NCBI GenBank assembly: GCA_016926805.1
Contig: JAFGNV010000039.1
Coordinates: forward strand, 1-46,674
Length of the DNA: 46,674 nucleotides
Direction of reading: 5' to 3'
Source of the DNA: Anaerolineae bacterium
Lineage (GTDB): Bacteria; Chloroflexota; Anaerolineae; 4572-78; J111
Shown here in pieces: positions 24,415 to 32,094 of the stretch. The notes under the pieces are model-generated. The model saw nothing but the letters and a program-made list of their open reading frames with translations. It ran no database searches and was not told where the DNA came from. How positions within the stretch are numbered: the first letter of the stretch is position 1; each line of letters opens with the position of its first letter. A program made the translations under genes and the position numbers.

Positions 24415-25509
24415 ATGAGATTCTCTCACAATACTTTTCAACGAATCCGAGCCCTGTCACTGTTTCTGGCCTTAATTTTGGTTCTGAGCAGTCTCGTTTG
24501 GATTCAAGCTTCAGTTAGCCCTGCGTCTGCCCAAGAGCCGACAGCAGGGGAAGTCAGTATGTCGGTCCAAATCTTCCCGGGCGATGACGTCGGGACCGCT
24601 GCCATTGGAACTACGCCGGTATTCTATGTTGGCGATACCTTTAAGGTTTCAATTGTGGCCGAAAATGTTGAAGAGCCTGGTATTTTTGGTGGCCAATTTG
24701 AACTCGCCTTTGAGACCGACTACCTGCAAGGGGTAGACGACAGCATGGTGCCCGGTGCTGCCATGCAGCCGGTGGTGGTGGCGGTTAACGAAATCGACAA
24801 CGCCGTGGGCAAAGTGGCTTATGCCGGTAGCCGCCAGGGTGATCTGGAAAATGTCGCCGGTAACGTGGTGCTGGCCACCCTGACCTTTGAGGCCGTGGGT
24901 GCGACGGAACCGCCCGAGGGTCAGACGACTACCATCCACCTGGTAAACGCCAAGTTGGGTGCCAAAGGTGGTATCGAAGTACCGGTGTCCGGTCTGGTGG
25001 ACCTGGAGATCATTATCCGTGAGGACGGCGGCGGTGGTAACGGCGAAGGCGACATTGCCGGTAATGTGGCCGTTGAAGGTCGCGCTGCCGATAATCAAGC
25101 CGGCCATACGGTTACCGCGGTAGGTGATTTAGGCGGCGAACTGAGCGCCCTCACCAGCGCCGATGGTCACTTTGTGATTGAAGACGCTCCGGCCGACACC
25201 TATACCATGACCGCCAATAGCCCCGGCTTTTTGGCTGCGGCCTGTGCCGGTGTGGTCCACACCACCGACGCCTTGACCAGCCTGGACGATGTGATGTTGC
25301 TGGCCGGTGATATTGACGACAGTGGTGAAATCGACATTGTTGACGCCGCAGCGATTGGCTTGGTGTTTGGCAGTACTGAGCCGGGCGAAATCGCCGACCT
25401 GAATGTTGATGGTGAGGTAGACATTTTGGACTTAATTCTGATGTCGGCCAACTTTGGCCAGACCTCAGAGGCCAATCCCTGGCTCTGCCAATTGGCCGAC
25501 GAATTATAA
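24415..25509 (+). CDS. Secreted cohesin + dockerin adaptor protein
   Basis: The 364-residue protein has a signal peptide (cleavage near PASAQ, residue 40). A cohesin-like beta domain at about 47-200 (VGDTFKVSIVAENVEEPGI, FELAFETDYLQGV) is followed by a glycine-rich linker (203-212). An Ig-like carboxypeptidase-regulatory (X) module spans about 213-296. A dockerin at 298-348 has two calcium loops, GDIDDSGEIDIVD and LNVDGEVDILD. Carrying both partners of the cohesin-dockerin lock, it could bridge a dockerin client and a cohesin receptor. AAGGAG 9 nt before ATG 24415 decides the start over ATG 24394. It is the first gene of four related secreted proteins. Confidence 0.85.
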   Translation: MRFSHNTFQRIRALSLFLALILVLSSLVWIQASVSPASAQEPTAGEVSMSVQIFPGDDVGTAAIGTTPVFYVGDTFKVSIVAENVEEPGIFGGQFELAFETDYLQGVDDSMVPGAAMQPVVVAVNEIDNAVGKVAYAGSRQGDLENVAGNVVLATLTFEAVGATEPPEGQTTTIHLVNAKLGAKGGIEVPVSGLVDLEIIIREDGGGGNGEGDIAGNVAVEGRAADNQAGHTVTAVGDLGGELSALTSADGHFVIEDAPADTYTMTANSPGFLAAACAGVVHTTDALTSLDDVMLLAGDIDDSGEIDIVDAAAIGLVFGSTEPGEIADLNVDGEVDILDLILMSANFGQTSEANPWLCQLADEL

Positions 25510-25527
25510 GTATCAAATGTAGAACTG

Positions 25528-25607
25528 CAGGGGTGCGGGATTGGTTCCCGATTTTCGGCAAAGGGTGCGCGCCAGAGGAAGAAATTTCCGTACCCCTGTT
25601 CTTTCTT
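25528..25607 (+). terminator. Structured intergenic hairpin, terminator-like
   Basis: CAGGGGTGCGG (25528-25538) pairs with CCGTACCCCTG (25588-25598), allowing one G-U, around an inner GGGATTGGTTCCC hairpin; TTCTTTCTT follows. It could lower read-through from the first cohesin gene to the second. Confidence 0.45.
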
Positions 25608-25692
25608 AAAATAGAATATCCTGAAAACGGAATATCCTGGGGCGGGGTTCGCCTATCACGTGTCAAGCTGATCAAAATTTTGGGAGGTAATA

Positions 25693-26499
25693 ATGATGAA
25701 ACGTATTTCCCTGAGAACTATTTTTTCTATATTAATGATTCTGATCCTGTTGTTGAATTTCTCTGCGCTGGCATTGGCGCAGGAAACGGCTCGCATCTAC
25801 CTGCAGCAGGTTGAGGACAACGGCAACACCTTAACTGTAGAGGTAATGGTTGACAAGGTGGCCAGCCTTTATGGGGTGCAATTCAATGTTATCTTTGACC
25901 CGGCAGTCTTCTCGGTGCAGGATGCCGATGCGGAAAGGGCGGGTATCCAGATTGAGCCGGGTGCGCTGCTGCCAACCGGGTCGGGCCAGAGTTTTGTGGT
26001 CGCCAACAAGGTCGAAGAGGCTAATGGCACCGTTACCTTTGCTATGACTCTCCTCAATCCAACCCCGGCTGTGAGCGGTGGTGGTTCTTTGGGCCGGATC
26101 ACTTTTAACAAATTACAGAATACACCAACCATGCTCGACCTTGCGTCGGTCAAGTTGGTGTCGGATCAATTACAAACCATCCCCAGCGAGACGGCTGGCC
26201 TGTCCATTGGCCAGGAACAGGCCGCTGCATCGGGCCCGGCTGAAACGCCTCCGGCGGCCGGTGGCAGTGACTTCCCCTGGTGGATTATTGCCGTGGTGAT
26301 TATGTTTCTGGGGGTTGTGGTGTTGGCTGGTTTGATTGTGATTGGGAGCAAATCCAGGTCGGTGGCCCCGGCCAAAACGCAACAACCTGCCAGGCCACAG
26401 CCAACGCGCCCGTCTGGTTCCAGGCCCAGCGCGTTTAAGCAGCAGCCCGGTGCGCCGGCTGATTTGGCGCAAAAGCCGCAACAGCCCCGGCTGCCGTAA
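25693..26499 (+). CDS. Membrane-anchored cohesin-domain protein
   Basis: The 268-residue protein has a signal peptide (cleaved near LALAQ, residue 30), one cohesin domain at about 33-172 (VASLYGVQFNVIFDP, GGGSLGRITF), a short Ala/Pro linker, a transmembrane helix at 195-217 and a cytoplasmic tail of 50 residues rich in Pro, Gln and Ala. The cohesin resembles that of the amidase-like protein (LYGV...DP...DAD...G). It has no dockerin, so it is the best candidate for the cell-surface receptor that anchors dockerin proteins. The ribosome site GGGAGG is 5 nt from ATG 25693 and 8 nt from the in-frame ATG 25696; either may be used. Confidence 0.85.
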   Translation: MMKRISLRTIFSILMILILLLNFSALALAQETARIYLQQVEDNGNTLTVEVMVDKVASLYGVQFNVIFDPAVFSVQDADAERAGIQIEPGALLPTGSGQSFVVANKVEEANGTVTFAMTLLNPTPAVSGGGSLGRITFNKLQNTPTMLDLASVKLVSDQLQTIPSETAGLSIGQEQAAASGPAETPPAAGGSDFPWWIIAVVIMFLGVVVLAGLIVIGSKSRSVAPAKTQQPARPQPTRPSGSRPSAFKQQPGAPADLAQKPQQPRLP

Positions 26500-26533
26500 T
26501 CATCTTGTGGTTTGACCTGCCGGTCCAAAATTT

Positions 26534-26640
26534 TGACTGGCGACACGTGAGGTCGCCCACGGGTGATATTGCTGGTATGCCAAGTTTTGTGGCGCGCCAT
26601 ATTTCGTGGCGCACAATATCACCCGGGCGACGCCAGGTCA
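26534..26640. repeat. Long inverted-repeat structure between cohesin and subtilase genes
   Basis: Arms GTCGCCCACGGGTGATATTG (26552-26571) and CAATATCACCCGGGCGAC (26614-26631) match apart from a 2-base bulge, and outer segments TGACTGGC (26534-26541) and GCCAGGTCA (26632-26640) extend the pairing. The loop has the palindrome TGGCGCGCCA and a second GTGGCGC. It may be a structured RNA or the remains of a small mobile element; no target duplication was found. Confidence 0.6.
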
Positions 26641-26664
26641 GTTGAGGCCGATGGTAGGACGAGT

Positions 26665-26725
26665 GGATCGTCGGATTTACGGGCTTTGCACCGGGCCTGT
26701 AAGTCCGACTGATCCCTTCTTTTTT
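26665..26725 (+). terminator. Terminator-like hairpin before the subtilase gene
   Basis: GGATCGTCGGATTTAC (26665-26680) pairs with GTAAGTCCGACTGATCC (26699-26715), with one bulged base and one G-U pair, which suggests an RNA-level fold. CTTCTTTTTT follows (T run 26720-26725). Confidence 0.6.
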
Positions 26726-26814
26726 CCCTTTCCGGTCATAGCGACTTATTCAAAGCAGCATCGCGTGTGTCCAGTTCCAGGCGCCGCCCGAGCGGTAAGA
26801 GGTGCCCAAGAAAT

Positions 26815-28569
26815 ATGCGTCGATTCAGATTGCTGACCCTGCTGGTAGTATTTATAACGTTAATTGAATATTCAACTTACCCGGCCCATGCCCAATCGCC
26901 CGATAATCCTGGCGATATTGCCTCGGCGCTGGCAACAGAGGAAACCGTCAGAGTGGTGGTATCCCTCCGGACGCCTGCGGTTGGGTTGCAGGCGCAAGCC
27001 GTGACCCTGAGTCAGAATGAGGTTCTGGATGCGTTACCGGTAGAGGATTTTCAGTTGATTCAGCAATACGAAGTCTTGCCCGGGCTGGCCGGCCAGGTGA
27101 CCGCCCAGGGACTTGCAATGTTGCTAAACCAGCCCGAAGTTGAGGCGGTGGCCCTTGATTTGCCGGTGCAGGTTGCGCTAACCGAGAGTGTTGTTCTGAT
27201 TGGGGCCGACACGGTTTGGAATGAGTTGGGTTTCACTGGCGCCGGAGTCAATGTAGCCGTATTGGATACTGGCATCGACACCGACCACCCGGACCTTGTT
27301 GACAACTTGGTGGCCCAAAAATGTTTTGGCCACGGCACCTGCCCACCGGACAATACCGACGAGAGTAACAGCGCCGAGGATGGCAACGGGCACGGCACGC
27401 ACATTGCCGGGATCATCACCGGTCGGGGCACAACCAGTCCGCGGGGGGGTGCCCCGGATGCGGGCATTGTGGCCGTGCGGGTGATGGGCAATAACGGCAC
27501 CGGCTACACCTCCGATGTAATTGCGGCCATGGATTGGTTGCTTGCCCATCAGGATCAATTCAAGGCTAAAGCCATTAATCTCAGTTTGGGCGGCGGCGCC
27601 TACCCGGGCGTTTGCGATAACGCCGATGCCAACACCCAACTCTACGCTGAGGCTGTTCGCGCTGCCAACCATGCCGGGATTACCGTTTTTGCGGCTTCCG
27701 GCAATCGAGGGCTGGCCGATGCGTTGATGGCTCCGGCCTGTATTTCCGGCGTTGTGGCGGTGGGGAGTACTTATGATGCCAACCTGGGGACAGTGACCCT
27801 GGGCAATTGTACGGACACAAACGCTACCGTCGACCAGGTGGCCTGTGTCAGCAATAGTGGCTCCGAACTGGACTTGCTGGCGCCCGGCGTAGCCATTGAT
27901 TCTACTGCCCTGGGTGGTGGCCAGCGCCAGGAATCTGGCACGTCGATGTCAACGGCTCATGCTGCGGCGGTAGCGGCCCTGATGTTGCAGGCCGATCCCT
28001 TGTTGACTCCTGCTGGGATTGAAACGGTTCTAAAAGAAACGGGCGTGCCGATCACCGATCACCGCAACGGGCGAGTAACGCCGCGAGTGGATGCGCTGGC
28101 AGCCGTAACGCATGTGGCGGGTATCGATCCGATAACTATTGCTGGGACGGTTCGATTGCAGGGCCGGTCTAATCATAGCGGTGCTGAGGTTTTTGTTAGT
28201 ATGGACCCGTGCGCAGAGATTGTCTCCGGCGCGGCGGCGGCAGCGACAACCGGACCGGATGGTTATTTTGAAATTGTAGCCCTGCCTGCCGGTCAACGTC
28301 CACAGTGTTTGCAAGTATTGCGGTTTGGCTATTTGTCGGGGCAGCACAGTGCCCCTGCCGGTAATTTGGGCGTTATTACCCTGCCTGCCGGAGATTTTAA
28401 CAACGATAACGTGATTGATATTCTCGACCTGACGTATGTAGCCGTTCGTTATGCCGGTAACGATATGTCGGTAGATGTTACGGGCGACGGCCTGATCGAT
28501 ATTTTTGATCTGGTCATTGTGGCGCGTAATTACAATAAACACGGTCCGGTGGAGAATTGGCAAAAGTAA
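26815..28569 (+). CDS. Secreted subtilisin-like (S8) serine protease with X-dockerin
   Basis: The 584-residue protein has a signal peptide (to about 27, AHAQS) and a propeptide-like region (about 28-120, VRVVVSLRTPAV onward). The S8 domain follows with Asp151 in VLDTGIDTDH, His193 in GNGHGTHIAG, oxyanion Asn297 in AASGNRG and Ser377 in GTSMSTAHAAA; the catalytic set is complete. Residues 438-523 are an Ig-like X module (IAGTVRLQGRSNHSG) and 525-576 a dockerin (GDFNNDNVIDILD, DVTGDGLIDIFD). It is the enzyme client of the cluster, attached through its dockerin to a cohesin. ATG 26815 has AGAGGTG 10 nt upstream; a GTG at 26767 would place 16 residues before the signal peptide and is rejected. 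Confidence 0.9.
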   Translation: MRRFRLLTLLVVFITLIEYSTYPAHAQSPDNPGDIASALATEETVRVVVSLRTPAVGLQAQAVTLSQNEVLDALPVEDFQLIQQYEVLPGLAGQVTAQGLAMLLNQPEVEAVALDLPVQVALTESVVLIGADTVWNELGFTGAGVNVAVLDTGIDTDHPDLVDNLVAQKCFGHGTCPPDNTDESNSAEDGNGHGTHIAGIITGRGTTSPRGGAPDAGIVAVRVMGNNGTGYTSDVIAAMDWLLAHQDQFKAKAINLSLGGGAYPGVCDNADANTQLYAEAVRAANHAGITVFAASGNRGLADALMAPACISGVVAVGSTYDANLGTVTLGNCTDTNATVDQVACVSNSGSELDLLAPGVAIDSTALGGGQRQESGTSMSTAHAAAVAALMLQADPLLTPAGIETVLKETGVPITDHRNGRVTPRVDALAAVTHVAGIDPITIAGTVRLQGRSNHSGAEVFVSMDPCAEIVSGAAAAATTGPDGYFEIVALPAGQRPQCLQVLRFGYLSGQHSAPAGNLGVITLPAGDFNNDNVIDILDLTYVAVRYAGNDMSVDVTGDGLIDIFDLVIVARNYNKHGPVENWQK

Positions 28570-28586
28570 TTGAGGAGGGCTTAACC

Positions 28587-30899
28587 ATGCAATATCTCTT
28601 AAAAATCTGTTTTTCCCATAAAAAAGTTGTTAGTTGGGGTCTGTTGCTGGCAGCGTTGTTGCTGGCAGTCTGGCACTTGCTTCCGGCACAACATGCCGCC
28701 GAGGCTCAGGGGGCCGATACAGATCGGGTAACGTATGCGTCGGCGAATGGCGCTTCGGCCATTGTTTCGCAGCAGGTGATCCTGGCCGCTGAGGATTTTG
28801 CTCGGGCCGGTGTTGCCGAAGCGGTGATGATTACGCCCGGTGGTCTAACGTTGGCGGAAGGAGCAAACCAGGGCGTTTACATTTCCCAGGTCATCCGCTC
28901 ACCGCTGGATTTCACCACCGACATTGGTCCGGCCTGGCTGGCCGACGTTCCCGCTGGCGCGGTTGTGGCCGTAGAAACCCGCTTGAGCAACGATGGTCAA
29001 AGTTGGGGCGATTGGTCGCCCGTGCCCGTGGAATATTATCCCACCCGGAACGGTGAATATGGCGGTGTGCTGGTGTGGGCTGATGCGGCCGAACTTTACG
29101 TTCAATTCAAGGTGACGTTGCAGGCGGGCGCCAATGGGACGGCGCCGGTTTTTCGAAAGTTGACTCTATTTTTCAACGACACCAGCCAGGGTCCCAGCGA
29201 CGAGATGGCCGTGGCCCAGGCCCGGCAATCCGAGGTTGGACTGGCCTCATTGACCTGTCCGGCCAAGCCGTTGGTCATTCCGCGTACAGTCTGGGGCTGC
29301 CCGCCCGATGAAACCAGCCCCTGGTGGCCGCCGAAATACCAGCCGGTGACGCATATTGTCATCAACCACACCGCCACCCCCAACACGGCCCAGGACTGGG
29401 CCGCCGTGGTGCGCTCGATTTGGCATTACCACGCTCACATTCTCGGTTGGGGCGATGTTGGTTACCAATATTTGATTGACCCGGTGGGCAACATCTACGA
29501 AGGCCGGGCCGGGGGTGATGACGTGATTGGCGCGTTTGATGGCTTCAATCGCGGCGCAATGGGCATTGGCTACATCGGCTGTTACGGTAATTGCGACTAC
29601 CTGGGTATTGCCAACGCTGAACCTTCCGCGGCGATGCTGACCGCGGGTAATAACCTTATGGCCTGGAAGGTTGATCAGAAAAATCTCGATCCTTTTGGCA
29701 GTGGCGAATATTGCCATCAGAATCTGTCCAACATCGTATCGCGCTCGGAGGTGACCTGCCGGGGCGGCTCGTTGTCGCCGGGGGATTTTCTGGATGCCAA
29801 AGTCCCGGAGATGCGCCAGGCCGTAGCCGACATTATTGCAGCCTGCCAGGAAGCCACCCCCACACCAGGGCTAACCGTCATTGTTACGGTAGAAACTACA
29901 ACCCCTGACCCTACCACCGAAACACCCACCCCCACGGCTACCCCTTCGGCCACTCCCACCGAGCAAACCCCAACGTCCACATCCATCCCTTCACCAACTT
30001 CAACCTTAACCCCCACTCCCACCTCCACCCCAACGACTTCGCCGGATGACCCCACCGTTGGCCTGTCGCCAGCATTTCTGCTTCTTGCTTTGGGTGGCAG
30101 CGAAACGGCTCAGGTTGAGGTTGCCGACATTGCTGATCTTTATGGGGTGGACTTGCGTTTGAGCTACGATCCCGAGGTGGTGGAAGTGGTTGATGCGGAT
30201 CCCGACACGCCGGGTGTTCAGGTGGCTCTGGGCAGCGTGTTTGAAGGCGTCGAAACCTTTATGGTGGAAAATGAGGTCAGTGATGGGGTGATCAACATTG
30301 CCGTTGCCCGCCGCTCGCCTGCGCCCCCGTTTGCGGGAACCGGCTCGCTGATCGCAGTGACGTGGCAGGCCAAAGCCTTTGGTGAAACGCCGGTGGTGTT
30401 TGAGCAGGTCAAGCTATCCAATCCCAATGGTGTGTCCCTTGCCGCAACCACCCAAGATGGGCTAATTGAGGTGAGTTTGAGCGTTATCATCAAAGGACAG
30501 ATAACGCTTCAAGGCAGCGATAATGCCAGTGGGGCCGTGGTGCGTGCCGGAGAGAAGCAAATAGAAACCGGCGCCGATGGCACATTTGAACTGGCAGCGG
30601 CTTCGACTGATCCGTATCGTCTGACGGTTACGGCTCCGGGTTACCTCAGCGCCCAGGCCGAGGGAAATCTTTTAGCCAGTGCCACCATGTTGGATTTAGG
30701 TGTCATCACCCTTCTCGGCGGGGATGCAACCGGTGATAATCAGATTGACATTTTTGACCTGGCCTTGATTGGTAGTCGCTACGGCAGCAGTGATGCCGGA
30801 AGCGATGTAAACCGTAACGGTCAGGTTGATATTTTCGATCTGACACTATCCGCCGCCAATTATGGCCGGCAAGGGCCGGTGGTGCTTGGGGTAGATTGA
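28587..30899 (+). CDS. Secreted PGRP/amidase_2-fold protein with cohesin and X-dockerin
   Basis: The 770-residue protein has a signal peptide (to about 41), a beta-rich region (45-220) and a peptidoglycan-recognition domain at about 226-415 (HYHAHILGWGDVGYQYLID, GNIYEGRAGG). The zinc ligands of active amidases are missing: Asn260 for the first His, SRSE (385-388) for GHRD, and SPGD (397-400) for CPGD. A Thr/Pro-rich linker (423-488) leads to a cohesin (about 489-632), an X module (633-708) and a dockerin (710-764; DATGDNQIDIFD, DVNRNGQVDIFD). It probably binds cell-wall or other glycopeptides without cutting. GGAGG 8 nt before ATG 28587 decides the start; the 17-bp gap to the subtilase gene implies coupling. 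Confidence 0.88.
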   Translation: MQYLLKICFSHKKVVSWGLLLAALLLAVWHLLPAQHAAEAQGADTDRVTYASANGASAIVSQQVILAAEDFARAGVAEAVMITPGGLTLAEGANQGVYISQVIRSPLDFTTDIGPAWLADVPAGAVVAVETRLSNDGQSWGDWSPVPVEYYPTRNGEYGGVLVWADAAELYVQFKVTLQAGANGTAPVFRKLTLFFNDTSQGPSDEMAVAQARQSEVGLASLTCPAKPLVIPRTVWGCPPDETSPWWPPKYQPVTHIVINHTATPNTAQDWAAVVRSIWHYHAHILGWGDVGYQYLIDPVGNIYEGRAGGDDVIGAFDGFNRGAMGIGYIGCYGNCDYLGIANAEPSAAMLTAGNNLMAWKVDQKNLDPFGSGEYCHQNLSNIVSRSEVTCRGGSLSPGDFLDAKVPEMRQAVADIIAACQEATPTPGLTVIVTVETTTPDPTTETPTPTATPSATPTEQTPTSTSIPSPTSTLTPTPTSTPTTSPDDPTVGLSPAFLLLALGGSETAQVEVADIADLYGVDLRLSYDPEVVEVVDADPDTPGVQVALGSVFEGVETFMVENEVSDGVINIAVARRSPAPPFAGTGSLIAVTWQAKAFGETPVVFEQVKLSNPNGVSLAATTQDGLIEVSLSVIIKGQITLQGSDNASGAVVRAGEKQIETGADGTFELAAASTDPYRLTVTAPGYLSAQAEGNLLASATMLDLGVITLLGGDATGDNQIDIFDLALIGSRYGSSDAGSDVNRNGQVDIFDLTLSAANYGRQGPVVLGVD

Positions 30900-30928
30900 G
30901 AGTCTCATAGCGTTTGAGTTATTTTAGA

Positions 30929-30962
30929 AGACCTCCGGGGTTTTTGGGAACCTCGGAGGTCT
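30929..30962. terminator. Inverted repeat after the cohesin-dockerin cluster
   Basis: AGACCTCCGGGG pairs with CCTCGGAGGTCT (12 bp with one G-U) around a T-rich loop. No T run follows on the plus strand, so it may be a factor-aided terminator or an intergenic repeat. Confidence 0.55.
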
Positions 30963-31045
30963 GAATCGTTACCACTGTGGCTACCTTCGCCATCCTGTCG
31001 CTGGCTACTTGGCCTAAATTGGGCCGAATCTGACCCAAAAATTGC

Positions 31046-31074
31046 TTGACCTTGCCCTCTGTTTGTGATATTCT
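31046..31074 (+). promoter_or_regulatory. Promoter of the MBL-fold gene
   Basis: TTGACC, a 17-bp spacer and TATTCT stand about 120 nt before the GTG start. Five of six -35 bases and four of six -10 bases match consensus. Confidence 0.55.
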
Positions 31075-31193
31075 TCAATGGATAAAATTGTAGTGGAGTT
31101 TGAAACTGTGGGTCAGTTCTGAGCATCAAAACTCCACCTTTTACTCTTTTTTACTTTTACCCATTTTTCAACCTGTCTTTGGAGGCTTCCTGC

Positions 31194-32033
31194 GTGCGAC
31201 GCGAACGGGTGTCTGACGATATTTACGTATTTACCAGCAGTCTTTATGCGCAAGTTACGGCTTCGGCCGTGGTAACCAGGGAAGGGGTTGTGGTGGTTGA
31301 TACATTACCCTACCCTGTTGAAACCTTTGAAATGATAGAATGTCTGAATAGCCTGGGCCAGGGGCCGATCAAGTATCTGGTCAATACGCACTGGCACGGC
31401 GATCATACCTACGGCAATTATCTTTTTGACGACTCCACCCAATTGGTGTGTCACAAAAAATGCCAGCAGCTTATGCAAGAGCGAGGTCCGGCCATTTTGG
31501 ACGAAGCCAGAGAAACTACGCCATTTTTGGAAGAGGTGCAACTTCGGGTGCCCGATATTGTTTTTGAAGAGGGAGAATTGGTGTTGCACGTGGGGAATAA
31601 GTCGATTGAAGTGACCCTGACGCCCGGCCATACGCTAGACTCAACGGTGGCTTATGTGCGAGAGGACAAAGTTTTACTGGCTGCCGACACGGTTATGCCG
31701 GTACCATATTTTGTCTGGGGTGACCGGTATGCTTTTCGGGAGTCATTAAAATTTCTGAAAGGGTACAATTTGGAGAGCATTGTCCAGGGTCACGGCGAGG
31801 TTTTGCTGCGCGGCGAAATCCCTATGGCCATCGAATCGAGCATCCGCTATCTGGATATGCTGCAAGAAAAAGTGCAGATGATTATCGACCGGAAGTTGCC
31901 CCGGTCGGCCCTAGACAAAATCACTATCGAGAGTTGCGGCAAAAGCCGCATTCCTCTGAATGGACTGGTGCAGGATTTGCACCGGGCCAATGTGTATATG
32001 CTGTATGATGAATTAACCGGGAATAGTGCCTGA
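31194..32033 (+). CDS. MBL-fold metallohydrolase
   Basis: The 279-residue protein has the metallo-beta-lactamase motif HWHGDH (His66, His68, Asp70, His71), a second metal His in TPGHTLDS, the bridging Asp in AADTVMPVP and a late His in VQGHGEV, the set found in glyoxalase-II-like and SoxH/quinoprotein-relay-like hydrolases. Members hydrolyse esters, thioesters or lactams; no substrate can be assigned. There is no signal peptide, so it is cytoplasmic. The start is GTG 31194: GGAGG lies 8 nt upstream, while the longer TTG frame begins at this ribosome site. The gene stands alone between its own promoter and terminator. Confidence 0.85.
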   Translation: MRRERVSDDIYVFTSSLYAQVTASAVVTREGVVVVDTLPYPVETFEMIECLNSLGQGPIKYLVNTHWHGDHTYGNYLFDDSTQLVCHKKCQQLMQERGPAILDEARETTPFLEEVQLRVPDIVFEEGELVLHVGNKSIEVTLTPGHTLDSTVAYVREDKVLLAADTVMPVPYFVWGDRYAFRESLKFLKGYNLESIVQGHGEVLLRGEIPMAIESSIRYLDMLQEKVQMIIDRKLPRSALDKITIESCGKSRIPLNGLVQDLHRANVYMLYDELTGNSA

Positions 32034-32055
32034 TCCAGGCAAGCCCGAGTACCAG

Positions 32056-32091
32056 CCCTGCCGGGTTCTCAAAAATCGGCGGGTTTTTTTT
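32056..32091 (+). terminator. Intrinsic terminator after the MBL-fold gene
   Basis: CCCTGCCG and CGGCGGG pair with one bulged T, followed by eight T (32084-32091). The murA stop codon lies just beyond on the other strand. Confidence 0.75.
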
Positions 32092-32094
32092 ATT

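Noticed and set aside
26534..26640. Third MITE of the GTAyCT family
   Set aside because: Ends do not match the two other elements and no flanking duplication was found.
24415..30899. True cellulosome gene cluster
   Set aside because: No glycoside hydrolase, carbohydrate-binding module or multi-cohesin scaffoldin is present.
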